NCBI GenBank assembly: GCA_964520905.1
Contig: CAZFQL010000001.1
Location: 215,470 to 279,469, forward strand
Source of the DNA: JAGVIE01 sp964520905
GTDB taxonomy: Bacteria > Bacteroidota > Ignavibacteria > UBA10030 > SZUA-254
DNA: 64,000 bases
Direction: 5' to 3'
Shown here: piece after piece, positions 8,974-17,883 of the stretch
How the letters are laid out: every line of letters starts with the position of its first letter
How positions within the stretch are numbered: position 1 is the stretch's first letter
Position numbers and translations under genes: made by a program
Notes under the pieces: generated by a model
What the model saw: only the letters and a program-made list of their open reading frames with translations
What the model was told of the DNA's origin: nothing
The model's database searches: none

Positions 8974-10419
8974 TTAGAATGGTGTTTCCTCTGGCAAGGA
9001 GAGAGGAGGCGCAATCATTGATTCTAATTTTTCAAAACCTGCATATTCCTTGTGAAATTGTAAACGCACCATCCCGGTAGGTCCATTGCGTTGTTTACCG
9101 ATTATGATCTCGGCAATTCCCTCGGATGGTATATTGCCGAGGTCATCATCTTTTACCGTTTCCATACCGTATGTTTCTGGACGATGGACGAATAAGACGA
9201 CGTCTGCATCTTGTTCGATTGCGCCTGATTCTCTCAGATCGGCGAGCATTGGGCGCTTATCACCGCGCGATTCGACTGCGCGGTTTAGCTGGGATAAAGC
9301 TACAACAGGGATATCAAGTTCTTTAGCTAACGCCTTTAGTGACCGGGATATCATGGAAATTTCTCTCTCTCGCGACTCGGAATTTTTCGGTCCCTGGATG
9401 AGTTGTAAATAATCGACAATTACGAGACCAATATCGTGCTCGGCTTTGAGCCGGCGGGATTTGGCGCGCAATTCAAGGATACTTAGCGCAGGTGTATCAT
9501 CTATAAAGATTTTTGCTTCGGCGAGGCGGCCTACATTCCTGCTTAAATTTTTCCATTTGTCTTCATGCAATCTTCCGGTACGAAGTTCATGCGCATTAAC
9601 TCTTGCCTCGGATGATAACATCCTAATTATCAATTGCCGTTCCGACATTTCTATGCTGAAAATTGCAACCGATGTGCGTTTTTCCCTGTGTAATGCTGCG
9701 TTGCGCGCTATGGATAAAGCAAGAGCCGTTTTCCCCTGGCTTGGTCTTCCTGCAATAATCACAAGGTCTGACTTTTGGAATCCGCCCGTTTTTTCATCGA
9801 GTGTCGGGAAACCGCTCGGCACCCCGGTCACACCGCTATGCTTGCCATGAATTTCCTGAAGCATCTCGAAGGTTTCATGCAACGCACGATTGATCGGCGT
9901 GAATGATCGTTTCATCCGCTTCTCGGAGATTCGGAATATCTTTGTTTCGGCTTCATCGAGCAGGTCAAGTGCATCTTCAGTCTCGTTATAAGCACGGGTT
10001 AACACTTCTGAAGACGAGCTGATTAAACTCCGCATCAGAGCTTTTTCAAGAACAATGCGGCTGTGATACTCAACATTGGCTGAAGATGTTGCACCCATTG
10101 TAAGCTCGGTAATATAGACGGGATCCTCGGTAGCATTCAACTGACCACGGCGCCGTAGTTCTTCGACGAGTGTAACTGCATCGATTGGATCGCCTTTTTC
10201 AAAAAGCGCCATCATTGCCTGGAATATTTTCTGATGCGTAGGATTGTAAAAACTTGCAGGATCAAGCAGTTCCAATACTTTTGGCGCCGCTTCTTTATCA
10301 ATCAGTATTGCGCCCAGAACAGATTTCTCGACATCAACCGCCTGCGGTGGAATGCGCCCTCCAAAATTTGCCGGTTCAGTTGGAGTAGAAAACGCTGTAT
10401 TCTTTTTCGTCCTTGCCAT
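8974..10419 (-). CDS. dnaB: Replicative DNA helicase DnaB
   Basis: Hexameric 5'-3' helicase that unwinds DNA at the replication fork. The N-terminal DnaB domain spans about 25-130 (EKSVLGAILID), followed by a linker helix and a RecA-like ATPase (about 190-465). Walker A is IIAGRPSQGKTALAL, then FSIEMSERQL, Walker B VIVDYLQLI, and the DLRESGAIEQDADVV region with the arginine-finger section. Length (481 aa) is normal and no intein is present. Its ATG overlaps the TAA stop of the upstream uracil-DNA glycosylase by one base (TAATG), so the two genes are translationally coupled. Confidence 0.97.
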   Translation of the reverse strand: MARTKKNTAFSTPTEPANFGGRIPPQAVDVEKSVLGAILIDKEAAPKVLELLDPASFYNPTHQKIFQAMMALFEKGDPIDAVTLVEELRRRGQLNATEDPVYITELTMGATSSANVEYHSRIVLEKALMRSLISSSSEVLTRAYNETEDALDLLDEAETKIFRISEKRMKRSFTPINRALHETFEMLQEIHGKHSGVTGVPSGFPTLDEKTGGFQKSDLVIIAGRPSQGKTALALSIARNAALHREKRTSVAIFSIEMSERQLIIRMLSSEARVNAHELRTGRLHEDKWKNLSRNVGRLAEAKIFIDDTPALSILELRAKSRRLKAEHDIGLVIVDYLQLIQGPKNSESREREISMISRSLKALAKELDIPVVALSQLNRAVESRGDKRPMLADLRESGAIEQDADVVLFVHRPETYGMETVKDDDLGNIPSEGIAEIIIGKQRNGPTGMVRLQFHKEYAGFEKLESMIAPPLSLPEETPF

Positions 10420-11144
10420 TATTCACCAGCTTTCATTTCGTCATATGCTTTGCGGAACATTTTCATATCTTCCCATGCAGGATATTTCCAATTCGGATTT
10501 CTCAATAATGCGGCAGGGTGATATGTTACCATAAGTTTTGTACCACGGAAATCGTGGAATTTGCCGCGTAATGATGTAAGAGTATTGTTGGTTTGCATGA
10601 GCCATTGTCCGGCAATTCTTCCGAGACATATGATGAATTTTGGTTTAATGAGTTCAATTTGCCTGTAAAGATACGGAGTGCATGTTTCCATCTCTGTCGA
10701 TTCCGGGTCACGGTTGTTCGGCGGGCGGCATTTTAGAATGTTGCATATATACACTTCTTCTCTCTTCAAATCGACTGCCGAGAGAATTTTATTCAAAAGT
10801 TGTCCCGCTCTTCCAACAAACGGCTCACCCTGTGCATCCTCGTCAGCTCCGGGCGCTTCGCCTATGAACATAACGTCAGCCGCCGGATTTCCTATGCCAA
10901 AAACAAAATTAGTCCGTGTATGCCCAAGCGGGCATTTTAAGCAAGTATTTATCTCCTTGTCAAAATCACTCAACGACTTGGAGCTAACCAATAGTTCTTC
11001 AGGTAATTTAATGTTTTCCCTGACCGCGCTCTTTTTCAAACTTTGTTCTTCTTCATGATAGATGGTATTACCGAATAAATCCTGCTGCTGCATAAAATAC
11101 CGCTCGGTATTATTTATGAATTCCAAGAGATCTTTTGAAGGCAC
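10419..11144 (-). CDS. Uracil-DNA glycosylase, family 4 (Fe-S)
   Basis: Base-excision repair enzyme that removes uracil from DNA. After about 60 non-conserved residues come the first cluster cysteines CLKC (Cys68, Cys71), the catalytic-site motif GEAPGADEDAQGEPFVGRAG (from about 95), the ICNILKCRPPNNRDP segment with the third cysteine and a later cysteine in METCTPYL. The C-terminal motif is VTYHPAALLRNP. These are hallmarks of family-4 (thermostable type) UDG with a 4Fe-4S cluster. The start is GTG at 11144; the ATG at residue 18 (MQQQDLFGN) is an alternative. It lies 8 bp after coaBC and overlaps dnaB by one base. Confidence 0.93.
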   Translation of the reverse strand: MPSKDLLEFINNTERYFMQQQDLFGNTIYHEEEQSLKKSAVRENIKLPEELLVSSKSLSDFDKEINTCLKCPLGHTRTNFVFGIGNPAADVMFIGEAPGADEDAQGEPFVGRAGQLLNKILSAVDLKREEVYICNILKCRPPNNRDPESTEMETCTPYLYRQIELIKPKFIICLGRIAGQWLMQTNNTLTSLRGKFHDFRGTKLMVTYHPAALLRNPNWKYPAWEDMKMFRKAYDEMKAGE

Positions 11145-11152
11145 AGTATTTT

Positions 11153-12370
11153 CTATTTAAAAAGTTTAGATACTCGGTTTAAGATTTCGCGGGCGACCTC
11201 ATGTTTAGACATTTTCTTCAACTTCTGAACTTTACCGCCGCTCGAAATAATCGTTACAATATTCGTATCTGTATCAAACCCGGCGCCTTCACTTAATGGA
11301 TTGTTGAGAACTATAAGATCGAGATTTTTAACTTTTAGTTTTGATTTAGCATTTTTGATTTCATTATCCGTTTCGACGGCAAAACCGACAAGAATATCTC
11401 TACCCTTGATGTTCCCTAAGTGTTGGAGGATGTCTTTTGTTTCCTTTGTCTCAATAATAAAGCGATCGCTTTTCGATTTGTTCTTTTTAATTTTTTTATT
11501 AGAAACAGTTATCGGCGTAAAATCGGCGACTGCCGCCGCCATAATCGTTACATCCATTCCCTTACGATGCTTCATCATAGCCGTATACATCTGTAGCGCC
11601 GTTTCGACATCGACACGGTTAACGTTCCGCGGGGTTTGCAGATGAACATGTCCGGCAACTAACGTTACATCGGCGCCCCGCTGGGCTGCCGCATTCGCAA
11701 TTGCAAAGCCCATTTTTCCAGAAGATCGATTTCCGATATATCTAACCGGATCGATAGGCTCGTAAGTGGGACCAGCGCTGATGAGTATTTTCTTGTCAAG
11801 AAAATCTTTCCGATTCGATTCCAAAATATCTTCAACTGCTTTTTGAATCCGGGGAAGATCGGGTAAGCGGCCCGCTCCTGTTAAACCGCTGGCGAGTTCA
11901 CCCTCGGCAGGCGGAAGAACGATATATCCAGCTTCTCGCAGAGTATTAATGTTTTGTTGAGTTGTGGAGCGGAGCCACATGTCGGTATCCATAGATGGAG
12001 AAATAATCACCGGACATCGCATGGCAAGGGCGAGTATGGTAACAGCATTATCGGCATAACCGTGTGCAATTTTCGCGATTGTGTTCGCAGTAGCCGGAGC
12101 TATAAGCATAGCGTCAGCCCATTGGGCAAGCGTGATGTGCCATGTACCGGCATTTAAAATGCCGGATGATTGTTCGGGAAAAGTCCCAATGATAACTTCA
12201 TCCCCGGAGACAGTTGATAGCGTTAAAGGTGTGACGAATTCCTTAGCAGAGTCGGTCATTACAACACGTATATCTGTGCCGGCTTTTTTAAAATCCCTGA
12301 TGAGTTGCGGGATTTTATATGCAGCGATGCCTCCGGTAATTCCGATCAAAATCCTTTTACCTGTGAGCAT
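11153..12370 (-). CDS. coaBC: Bifunctional PPC decarboxylase / phosphopantothenate-cysteine ligase
   Basis: Coenzyme A synthesis enzyme. The N-terminal CoaC flavoprotein (about 1-180) decarboxylates phosphopantothenoylcysteine; the C-terminal CoaB (about 185-400) joins phosphopantothenate and cysteine. Visible motifs are GITGGIAAYK at the N-terminus, HITLAQWADAMLIAPATANT with the catalytic-type histidine, PSMDTDMW, and SAGPTYEPIDPVRYIGNRSS at the start of CoaB. In the substrate flap the sequence is ELASGLTGAGR, where E. coli Dfp has a cysteine (ACGDIGPGR), so Ser replaces that Cys by my alignment. Length (405 aa) is normal. It sits between rpoZ (21 bp) and the uracil-DNA glycosylase in a minus-strand run. 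Confidence 0.96.
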   Translation of the reverse strand: MLTGKRILIGITGGIAAYKIPQLIRDFKKAGTDIRVVMTDSAKEFVTPLTLSTVSGDEVIIGTFPEQSSGILNAGTWHITLAQWADAMLIAPATANTIAKIAHGYADNAVTILALAMRCPVIISPSMDTDMWLRSTTQQNINTLREAGYIVLPPAEGELASGLTGAGRLPDLPRIQKAVEDILESNRKDFLDKKILISAGPTYEPIDPVRYIGNRSSGKMGFAIANAAAQRGADVTLVAGHVHLQTPRNVNRVDVETALQMYTAMMKHRKGMDVTIMAAAVADFTPITVSNKKIKKNKSKSDRFIIETKETKDILQHLGNIKGRDILVGFAVETDNEIKNAKSKLKVKNLDLIVLNNPLSEGAGFDTDTNIVTIISSGGKVQKLKKMSKHEVAREILNRVSKLFK

Positions 12371-12391
12371 TGAATACCTAATTGTATTGGT

Positions 12392-12715
12392 TTAGGGTTC
12401 GGTGATCGGGCGGTCGTCTTCTTTGTAACGATATTGAAGTTTTCCGGTTAACAACTCATTTATCGCAGTTTCGTGCGGTTTAGACCTTTTCTCAAATTCT
12501 TGTGCAATAAGAATCTGATCGGGGTTTGTTTGCGGCTGTTCACCTTCTTCTTCCGGTTCGAATATTTTCGATTGCAGCATTTCAACACGCTGGTTGAATT
12601 CGATCTTCATCTCCTCGTTGATCTGGCGTGCACGCTTCAGTAACACGACGATTGCTTCGTAAATGTTCTCGGCAGTGCCTGTCAGATGTTCGATGTCTAT
12701 TGGTTTTAGTGGCAT
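12392..12715 (-). CDS. rpoZ: RNA polymerase omega subunit
   Basis: Small subunit that stabilises the RNA polymerase core. The 107-residue product carries the segment TGTAENIYEAIVVLLKRARQ (17-36) followed by INEEMKIEFNQRVEML, matching the Rpb6/omega helices in their Bacteroidota version. An acidic linker (EPEEEGEQ) and a C-terminal section (KPHETAINELLTGKLQYRY) follow. The gmk-rpoZ-coaBC order is conserved in many bacteria and supports the call. Confidence 0.9.
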   Translation of the reverse strand: MPLKPIDIEHLTGTAENIYEAIVVLLKRARQINEEMKIEFNQRVEMLQSKIFEPEEEGEQPQTNPDQILIAQEFEKRSKPHETAINELLTGKLQYRYKEDDRPITEP

Positions 12716-12779
12716 TGATGTTTCCTTTTATGGTGAATCTTATTTTGTTTTCGGTCTAAATTTTTGATCTCGTCGACTT

Positions 12780-13349
12780 TTACGCCGATTGAAGCACATG
12801 GTCTATGATCTCATCGACTTTATCGACGGCTTGCTCAAGCGTTTCGTTAATGATAGTATAATCAAACTTTACTGCAAGCCCGAGCTCCATCTCAACCCGC
12901 TCCATTCGTTTTGCGAAGGTCTCGGGAGTTTCCGTTTTCCGATTCTTCAACCGCTCTGTAAGTAGTTCCATGCTTGGCGGTTTAATAAAAATTAGTAATG
13001 CAACTTGCGGATATTTTTTTTTAATAGAAAGCGCGCCGTTTACATCGACATCGAACAATATCGATGTATTTGCGCTGAATGCGCGCTCGACTTCACTTTT
13101 CAGTGAACCGTAATAATCGCCGTAAATTTGTTCCCATTCGGCGAGTTCGTCATGCCGGATCTTATACTCGAATTGTTCCTTGGTTAAAAAGAAATAATCC
13201 TTACCGTCAATTTCCGCAGATCGCTTCGTTCGGGTTGTTCCCGACACGGAGAAAAAAAAATCGGGATGCCGCCGTAAAATCTCCTTAGCAATAGTGGTCT
13301 TTCCGCATCCGCTTGGTCCAGAAATAACAATCAATTTTGTCTTTGACAT
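12780..13349 (-). CDS. gmk: Guanylate kinase
   Basis: Phosphorylates GMP to GDP with ATP in the cytoplasm. The P-loop SGPSGCGKTTI is at the N-terminus. GMP-binding segments (SVSGTTRTKRSAEIDGKDY, EWEQIYGDYYGS) and the lid (LKNRKTETPETFAKRM) follow in the normal order. The frame runs up to a TTG at 13361, but the ATG at 13349 (MSKTKLIVISG) gives the usual N-terminus, 189 aa. It sits between yicC (upstream, 44 bp) and rpoZ, the common yicC-gmk-rpoZ arrangement. Confidence 0.96.
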   Translation of the reverse strand: MSKTKLIVISGPSGCGKTTIAKEILRRHPDFFFSVSGTTRTKRSAEIDGKDYFFLTKEQFEYKIRHDELAEWEQIYGDYYGSLKSEVERAFSANTSILFDVDVNGALSIKKKYPQVALLIFIKPPSMELLTERLKNRKTETPETFAKRMERVEMELGLAVKFDYTIINETLEQAVDKVDEIIDHVLQSA

Positions 13350-13393
13350 AATATTATTCAACAGCTCATTGGCTGAGTTATGATCATGATTGC

Positions 13394-14275
13394 TTACTCT
13401 ATGTTCTGCAATTGTTCCCGTATTTTTTCAAGCTCTTCCTTTATTGCGACGACGAGATGGGCAATTTCAGAACTATCGGATTTTGCGCCTATTGTATTTG
13501 CCTCACGGTTCATCTCCTGAACGAGAAAGTTTAACTTACGTCCGACGCCGTCTTCTTTTTTAAGAGCGTCCAGGAAGAATTTATTGTGACTCCGGAAGCG
13601 GACAGATTCTTCTGTTACATCGAGTTTATCGATTAATAATGCAAACTCAAGCTCCAAACGATTTTGATCGATGATTGACTGATCGGTAACAAGTTCTTTA
13701 ATTCGCTCTGTCAACCTTAAACGCTCTTCTGGTACTCGCTGTTTTGCGATACGCTCTATTTCAGTAAGATTCGTATTTATAATTTCAATTCTATATACCA
13801 AATCGTTCAGCAGCTCACCGCCTTCTCTTTGACGCATCAGTACAGCTTCACTCAGCGCGGCATCCAGCGCTTTCTTAACCAACCGCCATTCTTTTTCGTC
13901 GCCCCTTTCAAATTCGTCGATCTCAAGAACCTCGGGGAAATTTAAAAGATGTTCCAATGAAACCTTGCTTTGAATTTTTACGGCTTTCCTTAAATCGTTC
14001 AATAATTTGTAATATGCTTTTGCGGCGGCGATATTAATTTTTAGGGGAACTTCATTAGCGTTTTCATGTACCACATTCAGGGAAATACTTATCTTTCCCC
14101 TGACAAATTTAGCGCGAACTAATTCTTTCACTTCATTTTCACGCAGTGTCAGCGTGCGCGGGAGTCGTGAAGTTACTTCAAGGTAACGGCTGTTGACGGA
14201 GCGAACTTCTGCTGAGGCAGTAGTTCTGTCCTCGGTCGCTTCACCGCGCCCATATCCTGTCATACTTGAAATCAT
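13394..14275 (-). CDS. yicC: YicC family endoribonuclease
   Basis: YicC/YloC family protein; members are reported as endoribonucleases involved in RNA turnover. The N-terminus MISSMTGYGRGEA is the family signature. It is followed by EVRSVNSRYLEVTSRLP and a C-terminal domain with KLDVTEESVRFRSH and GRKLNFLVQEMNREANTIG, then SSEIAHLVVAIKEELEKIREQ. The frame extends upstream to 14308, but the ATG at 14275 gives the conserved start and 293 aa. It heads the yicC-gmk-rpoZ-coaBC run, and a promoter-like site lies 37-65 bp upstream. Confidence 0.95.
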   Translation of the reverse strand: MISSMTGYGRGEATEDRTTASAEVRSVNSRYLEVTSRLPRTLTLRENEVKELVRAKFVRGKISISLNVVHENANEVPLKINIAAAKAYYKLLNDLRKAVKIQSKVSLEHLLNFPEVLEIDEFERGDEKEWRLVKKALDAALSEAVLMRQREGGELLNDLVYRIEIINTNLTEIERIAKQRVPEERLRLTERIKELVTDQSIIDQNRLELEFALLIDKLDVTEESVRFRSHNKFFLDALKKEDGVGRKLNFLVQEMNREANTIGAKSDSSEIAHLVVAIKEELEKIREQLQNIE

Positions 14276-14311
14276 TTCATATTCGCCATTTATTGGAAAA
14301 ATTCCCATCTT

Positions 14312-14340
14312 AAGGTACGAAATATTCGTTCGTGCGTCAA
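14312..14340 (-). promoter_or_regulatory. Sigma-70-like promoter for yicC-gmk-rpoZ
   Basis: On the minus strand TTGACG (14340-14335), a 17-bp spacer and TACCTT (14317-14312) precede the yicC ATG at 14275. It is divergent from the rqcH promoter. Confidence 0.45.
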
Positions 14341-14406
14341 GGGAAACCTTTGCACAACCTTTTCACCCCAATGTTCACACCTATATTGTGCAATTTTATC
14401 CCGTCA

Positions 14407-14435
14407 TTGAGAAACAACCGCATTTTAAATATATT
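14407..14435 (+). promoter_or_regulatory. Sigma-70-like promoter for rqcH
   Basis: TTGAGA (14407-14412), a 17-bp spacer and TATATT (14430-14435). Predicted start of transcription is near 14442, about 24 nt before the ATG. Confidence 0.5.
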
Positions 14436-14465
14436 GTGTACATCTGTTTAATTTTTATATCAAAG

Positions 14466-16151
14466 ATGATAACAAACTATTTCACACTTCAGGCATTGAC
14501 CGCCGAGATGAACACCGTAATCCACGACGGCAGAATTCATGAGATTTTTTCACAGCGAAAAAACGAATTATTGATTTCAATTGAAAATCCATCAGCGACG
14601 TCTGATACTAAATCAGAATTGACGCTGTGTGTTTCCGTTGAGCCGAAGCTCAATTATATTTACCTGCGGGATAGAGTTATGCGTGCGCGTAAGAATTCGG
14701 TTGATCTGTTTGACGATGTGGTTCAACATTCCGTTGAAAGCATCGGCATACATCAGTCGGATCGCCTGATTGTAGTCACGCTCGAAAACGGAAAAAGAAT
14801 GCTGTTTCAAATTTATAATACTGTTGCCAGCAATATCCTCTTAGTCGATGAGAATTATGTAATAGCTGAGGCATTTAAAAATAATGATACACTTAAAGGG
14901 ACTACCTTTAAGATCGAAGAACATGGACCGGGAATAGATTATATTGGAAACGCGGAATCATTTATTGATAAAGTACTCCAACAGCAAAACGTGACGATCT
15001 ATAATGCGTTGAAAAGAACACTACCGTTATTGGGTCCGGTTTTTTGCCGTGAGATACTGTTTCGCTCCGAAACACCTGAAGAAACAATTACAGAAGCTGT
15101 CGGAGAAAATCAGATGTTGAGGATACATAAAGAAATTCAGAATTTATATTATCAAACATCCTATCCGGAGCCGAGAATTTATTTATTGCAGAATCATCAA
15201 GAGATATTTTCCATCTTACCGATTGATCATTTAAGAAATAAGACTGAAAAGACCTGCGCAACCGTAAACGAGGGGATAAAAAAGATTATAATAGATAAGT
15301 TTAAGGAATCAAAGTTTTCAGGTGAGAAAGACCCTATTGTAGATAAAGCAGAACATGAATTAGGGCGACTCAGGCAAACTCTCAACAAGAAAGCCTCTGC
15401 TACGTCGAGCGGTCCGGAAGAATATGAATTGCTCGGCAAAATACTTCTTGCTAATTTGCCGCTACTGAAAAAAGGAATGAAGCACATTGAGCTGCACTCG
15501 CCTATAGGTGAATCTTCAATGATACGAATATCGCTCGATCCCGCACTTACTCCGGTGCAGAACGCAGAGCGGTATTTTGATAAAGCGAAAAAGGCAAAAG
15601 GCGCGCAAGAAGAATCTGCGGAACGCTTGAAGCAGCTTACCGGTAAACTAACCTGGCTGGAGACGCTCGTTCACACACTGCATCGATGCGAAACTGAAGA
15701 AGATTTGAAAAAAATTATTGAAGAACATAAAGATAAGTTAAGATCAATGAAATTAATTGATGAACAGCCAGGGCGAGAACTCCCGCCGTTTAGGATATTT
15801 ACCGTGGCGGGTGGTTATGAAGTGTGGGTTGGTAAAAGCAGCGCCAACAATGATCTTCTTACTATGAAATATGCCAAGCCGAACGATCTCTGGTTTCATG
15901 TGCGTGGCGCAGGAGGTTCACATACTGTGCTGAAGGTTAAAGGTGACGCTCAATCTGTTCCGAAGGAAGCAGTCCGGCAGGCGGCAGGCATTGCGGCATA
16001 TTATAGTAAAATGAGAAATGCCGGTACAGTACTGGTTGCATACTGTGAACGGAAATATGTTAAAAAACCGAAACACTTAAAAGAGGGATCTGTTTTGCTA
16101 GAGCGCGAACATGTTGTATTTGTGAAGCCAAAACTTCTTGGAAATACATAA
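14466..16151 (+). CDS. rqcH: NFACT / RqcH ribosome rescue protein
   Basis: Rqc2/RqcH-type protein (often annotated fibronectin-binding), which binds stalled 50S subunits with nascent peptidyl-tRNA and directs addition of a C-terminal alanine tail in ribosome-associated quality control. The NFACT-N domain (about 1-200) contains the Asp-Arg pair (SDR, residues 98-100) that in studied RqcH is needed for tailing. A helical coiled-coil middle (about 340-450) precedes the NFACT-R domain with NDLWFHVRGAGGSHTVLK near 475-495. The frame is open back to 14193, but ATG 14466 gives the family's normal N-terminus and 561 aa. It diverges from yicC with its own promoter-like site. Confidence 0.93.
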   Translation: MITNYFTLQALTAEMNTVIHDGRIHEIFSQRKNELLISIENPSATSDTKSELTLCVSVEPKLNYIYLRDRVMRARKNSVDLFDDVVQHSVESIGIHQSDRLIVVTLENGKRMLFQIYNTVASNILLVDENYVIAEAFKNNDTLKGTTFKIEEHGPGIDYIGNAESFIDKVLQQQNVTIYNALKRTLPLLGPVFCREILFRSETPEETITEAVGENQMLRIHKEIQNLYYQTSYPEPRIYLLQNHQEIFSILPIDHLRNKTEKTCATVNEGIKKIIIDKFKESKFSGEKDPIVDKAEHELGRLRQTLNKKASATSSGPEEYELLGKILLANLPLLKKGMKHIELHSPIGESSMIRISLDPALTPVQNAERYFDKAKKAKGAQEESAERLKQLTGKLTWLETLVHTLHRCETEEDLKKIIEEHKDKLRSMKLIDEQPGRELPPFRIFTVAGGYEVWVGKSSANNDLLTMKYAKPNDLWFHVRGAGGSHTVLKVKGDAQSVPKEAVRQAAGIAAYYSKMRNAGTVLVAYCERKYVKKPKHLKEGSVLLEREHVVFVKPKLLGNT

Positions 16152-16245
16152 AAATCTTCGTATAATCTAAATATTCTTTGAGCAGCGGCACCCCAGCTGC
16201 GAGCCATACATTACATAGTATAACCAAACATTAAAGGAACCTCAT

Positions 16246-16878
16246 ATGAAGTCGTTAGTCCATCTGTTATTTCTCGGAATTATTTGTTCAACTTTTGCTT
16301 TCAGTCAAACCGATTCTATTAATATAGAAGATCAATCTGCACCGATTAGCTATGAAGTAATAGCTTACGGCGGTGGCGCATTGCCGTACCTGCCAACATA
16401 TTTTAAGGACAATTGGAGATCTGCTTGGAGCGCGGGTATTGGCTACGGTATTTCACTACCGCCGGGCGAGTTAGGTTATATTACTCTTTATCAAACAATC
16501 GATTACAGCAAAATGAAATTCCAGCAGTCAAGCTCTTATGATGGAAAGTACTTGAATAGCGGTACCGTGCATATTACTGACATTATGGTAAATCTGAAAG
16601 GAAACATTTATCTGAGAATATTAAGAATAGAACCGTATTTCCTTTTCGGCGTGGGTGCGATGAATTATATATCGAGTGGTGTAAATATTGATGAGAAAGG
16701 AATAACCACTGTTAAGAACAGACATCAATTAGCTTTTGCGTGGACGTTCGGGTTAGGCATCGAAGTTCCTATTAACCAGCGTATCGGCGCTTTCATCGAG
16801 GGGAAATCGGTATTGGGCGTTGTAGAACCGGCAAAACAAATTTTCCCGTTTCATGCCGGCGTACATCTGCGCTTCTAA
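16246..16878 (+). CDS. Outer-membrane beta-barrel-like protein
   Basis: Not assigned to a named family. The product (210 aa) has a signal peptide (about 1-20, ending TFAFSQ) and then alternating beta-strand patterns with many Gly/Tyr/Phe turns (GGGALPYLP, GIGYGISL, YFLFGVGAMNYIS). It ends in GVHLRF, a terminal Phe as in outer-membrane barrels. Size suits an 8-10 strand OmpW/OmpA-barrel-like fold. AAAGGA lies 8 nt before the ATG. A clear terminator follows, so it is a single-gene unit. Confidence 0.75.
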   Translation: MKSLVHLLFLGIICSTFAFSQTDSINIEDQSAPISYEVIAYGGGALPYLPTYFKDNWRSAWSAGIGYGISLPPGELGYITLYQTIDYSKMKFQQSSSYDGKYLNSGTVHITDIMVNLKGNIYLRILRIEPYFLFGVGAMNYISSGVNIDEKGITTVKNRHQLAFAWTFGLGIEVPINQRIGAFIEGKSVLGVVEPAKQIFPFHAGVHLRF

Positions 16879-16900
16879 TCTAACAAAATATTTTTATTTA

Positions 16901-16936
16901 AATGCGGTATACTCTTGCAGGTATATCGCATTTTTT
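16901..16936 (+). terminator. Rho-independent terminator
   Basis: AATGCGGTATA (16901-16911) pairs with TATATCGCATT (16922-16932) around a 10-nt loop, with one G-T pair. A T-run at 16931-16936 follows. It ends the barrel gene at 16246. Confidence 0.8.
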
Positions 16937-17039
16937 ATTCAGAAAATACCTGTATCAACGGGGTAAACTATAAATCGATCATCTCCCGCATGCCGATAGA
17001 ATACACGGAGGTTATAATGTTGATGACTAAAGGAGATTT

Positions 17040-17867
17040 TTATTTTACCCCGAAGCCATTCTTTCCGATCTTGCATTGTGAGACGGCGCGGTTGAATAAT
17101 TCCATGTATGCGGTTTTCTCAAAAAGCATGGTACTCGTAATGTAGCTCTGTTTATCGCCGGGCGGGTAATAAGGGACGCCTGAATTTGTAGGAATAATTT
17201 TTTCGTGTTCTGTTAAGATGTTGTCTCGAAACGCCCACGCGTCGTCCGGTATGCCGTCGAATTTAGTGCTGCGGGCAACGATCATTCGTTCCACCCAATC
17301 GCGCATTGGATCCATATCTATGTGAACTACGCCGTCAACCTTTCCGTCGTAATTATCGTCAGCCCAGTGATTAAAAATCAATTTGCAGTGAGCGATAAAA
17401 TATTCTAATTGTTTCAATGTAGGTTTGTTCCCGCGGGCAGGAAATTTTTCAGACTGTTTTTCTTCTTTAAATGCCGCGGCGCCTCCAATTAAAGCCATGT
17501 AATCGATCTTTCCGTCATTGTTGCGGTCGAAAATATATCCCCACGTTACAGTCTTGCCAAGTGATGGTCGAGTCTCGTTAAAAACAACAGTACGCGAAAT
17601 TTCTTTATCCGGATCGATAATCGGTTTTCTGGTAACAGCCGCGATGAAAATTTTCTTTTGATCTTTGTATCCCATGAAAGTTACATATAGACTGTCGATT
17701 TTTTGCTGGCACTGAATCGTAATCTTCCGATGGAGTTCGGGATATTTACAAATAGAATCAGCCGCCGGATAGAAATGCGAGATATCGTTTTTCACTTGCC
17801 CGTTCGTTATAATAGGGAAGAACAGAATAATGATGAGCAGCGTAGATAGAATTTGTTTCATTGCCAT
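17040..17867 (-). CDS. Exported protein with two EF-hand-like calcium loops
   Basis: Not recognised. It is a 275-residue protein with a signal peptide (about 1-23, ending ITNGQ). Two Asp/Asn/Gly-rich loops look like calcium-binding EF-hand or dockerin-type loops: DRNNDGKIDYM near 113 and DDNYDGKVDGV near 169. Two cysteines near each end could form a disulphide. It follows the peptidase-like lipoprotein gene at 17884 by 16 bp on the same strand, so the two are likely co-transcribed and may act together in the envelope (inference). Confidence 0.7.
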   Translation of the reverse strand: MAMKQILSTLLIIILFFPIITNGQVKNDISHFYPAADSICKYPELHRKITIQCQQKIDSLYVTFMGYKDQKKIFIAAVTRKPIIDPDKEISRTVVFNETRPSLGKTVTWGYIFDRNNDGKIDYMALIGGAAAFKEEKQSEKFPARGNKPTLKQLEYFIAHCKLIFNHWADDNYDGKVDGVVHIDMDPMRDWVERMIVARSTKFDGIPDDAWAFRDNILTEHEKIIPTNSGVPYYPPGDKQSYITSTMLFEKTAYMELFNRAVSQCKIGKNGFGVK

Positions 17868-17883
17868 ATGTTAGGTCTTCAAA

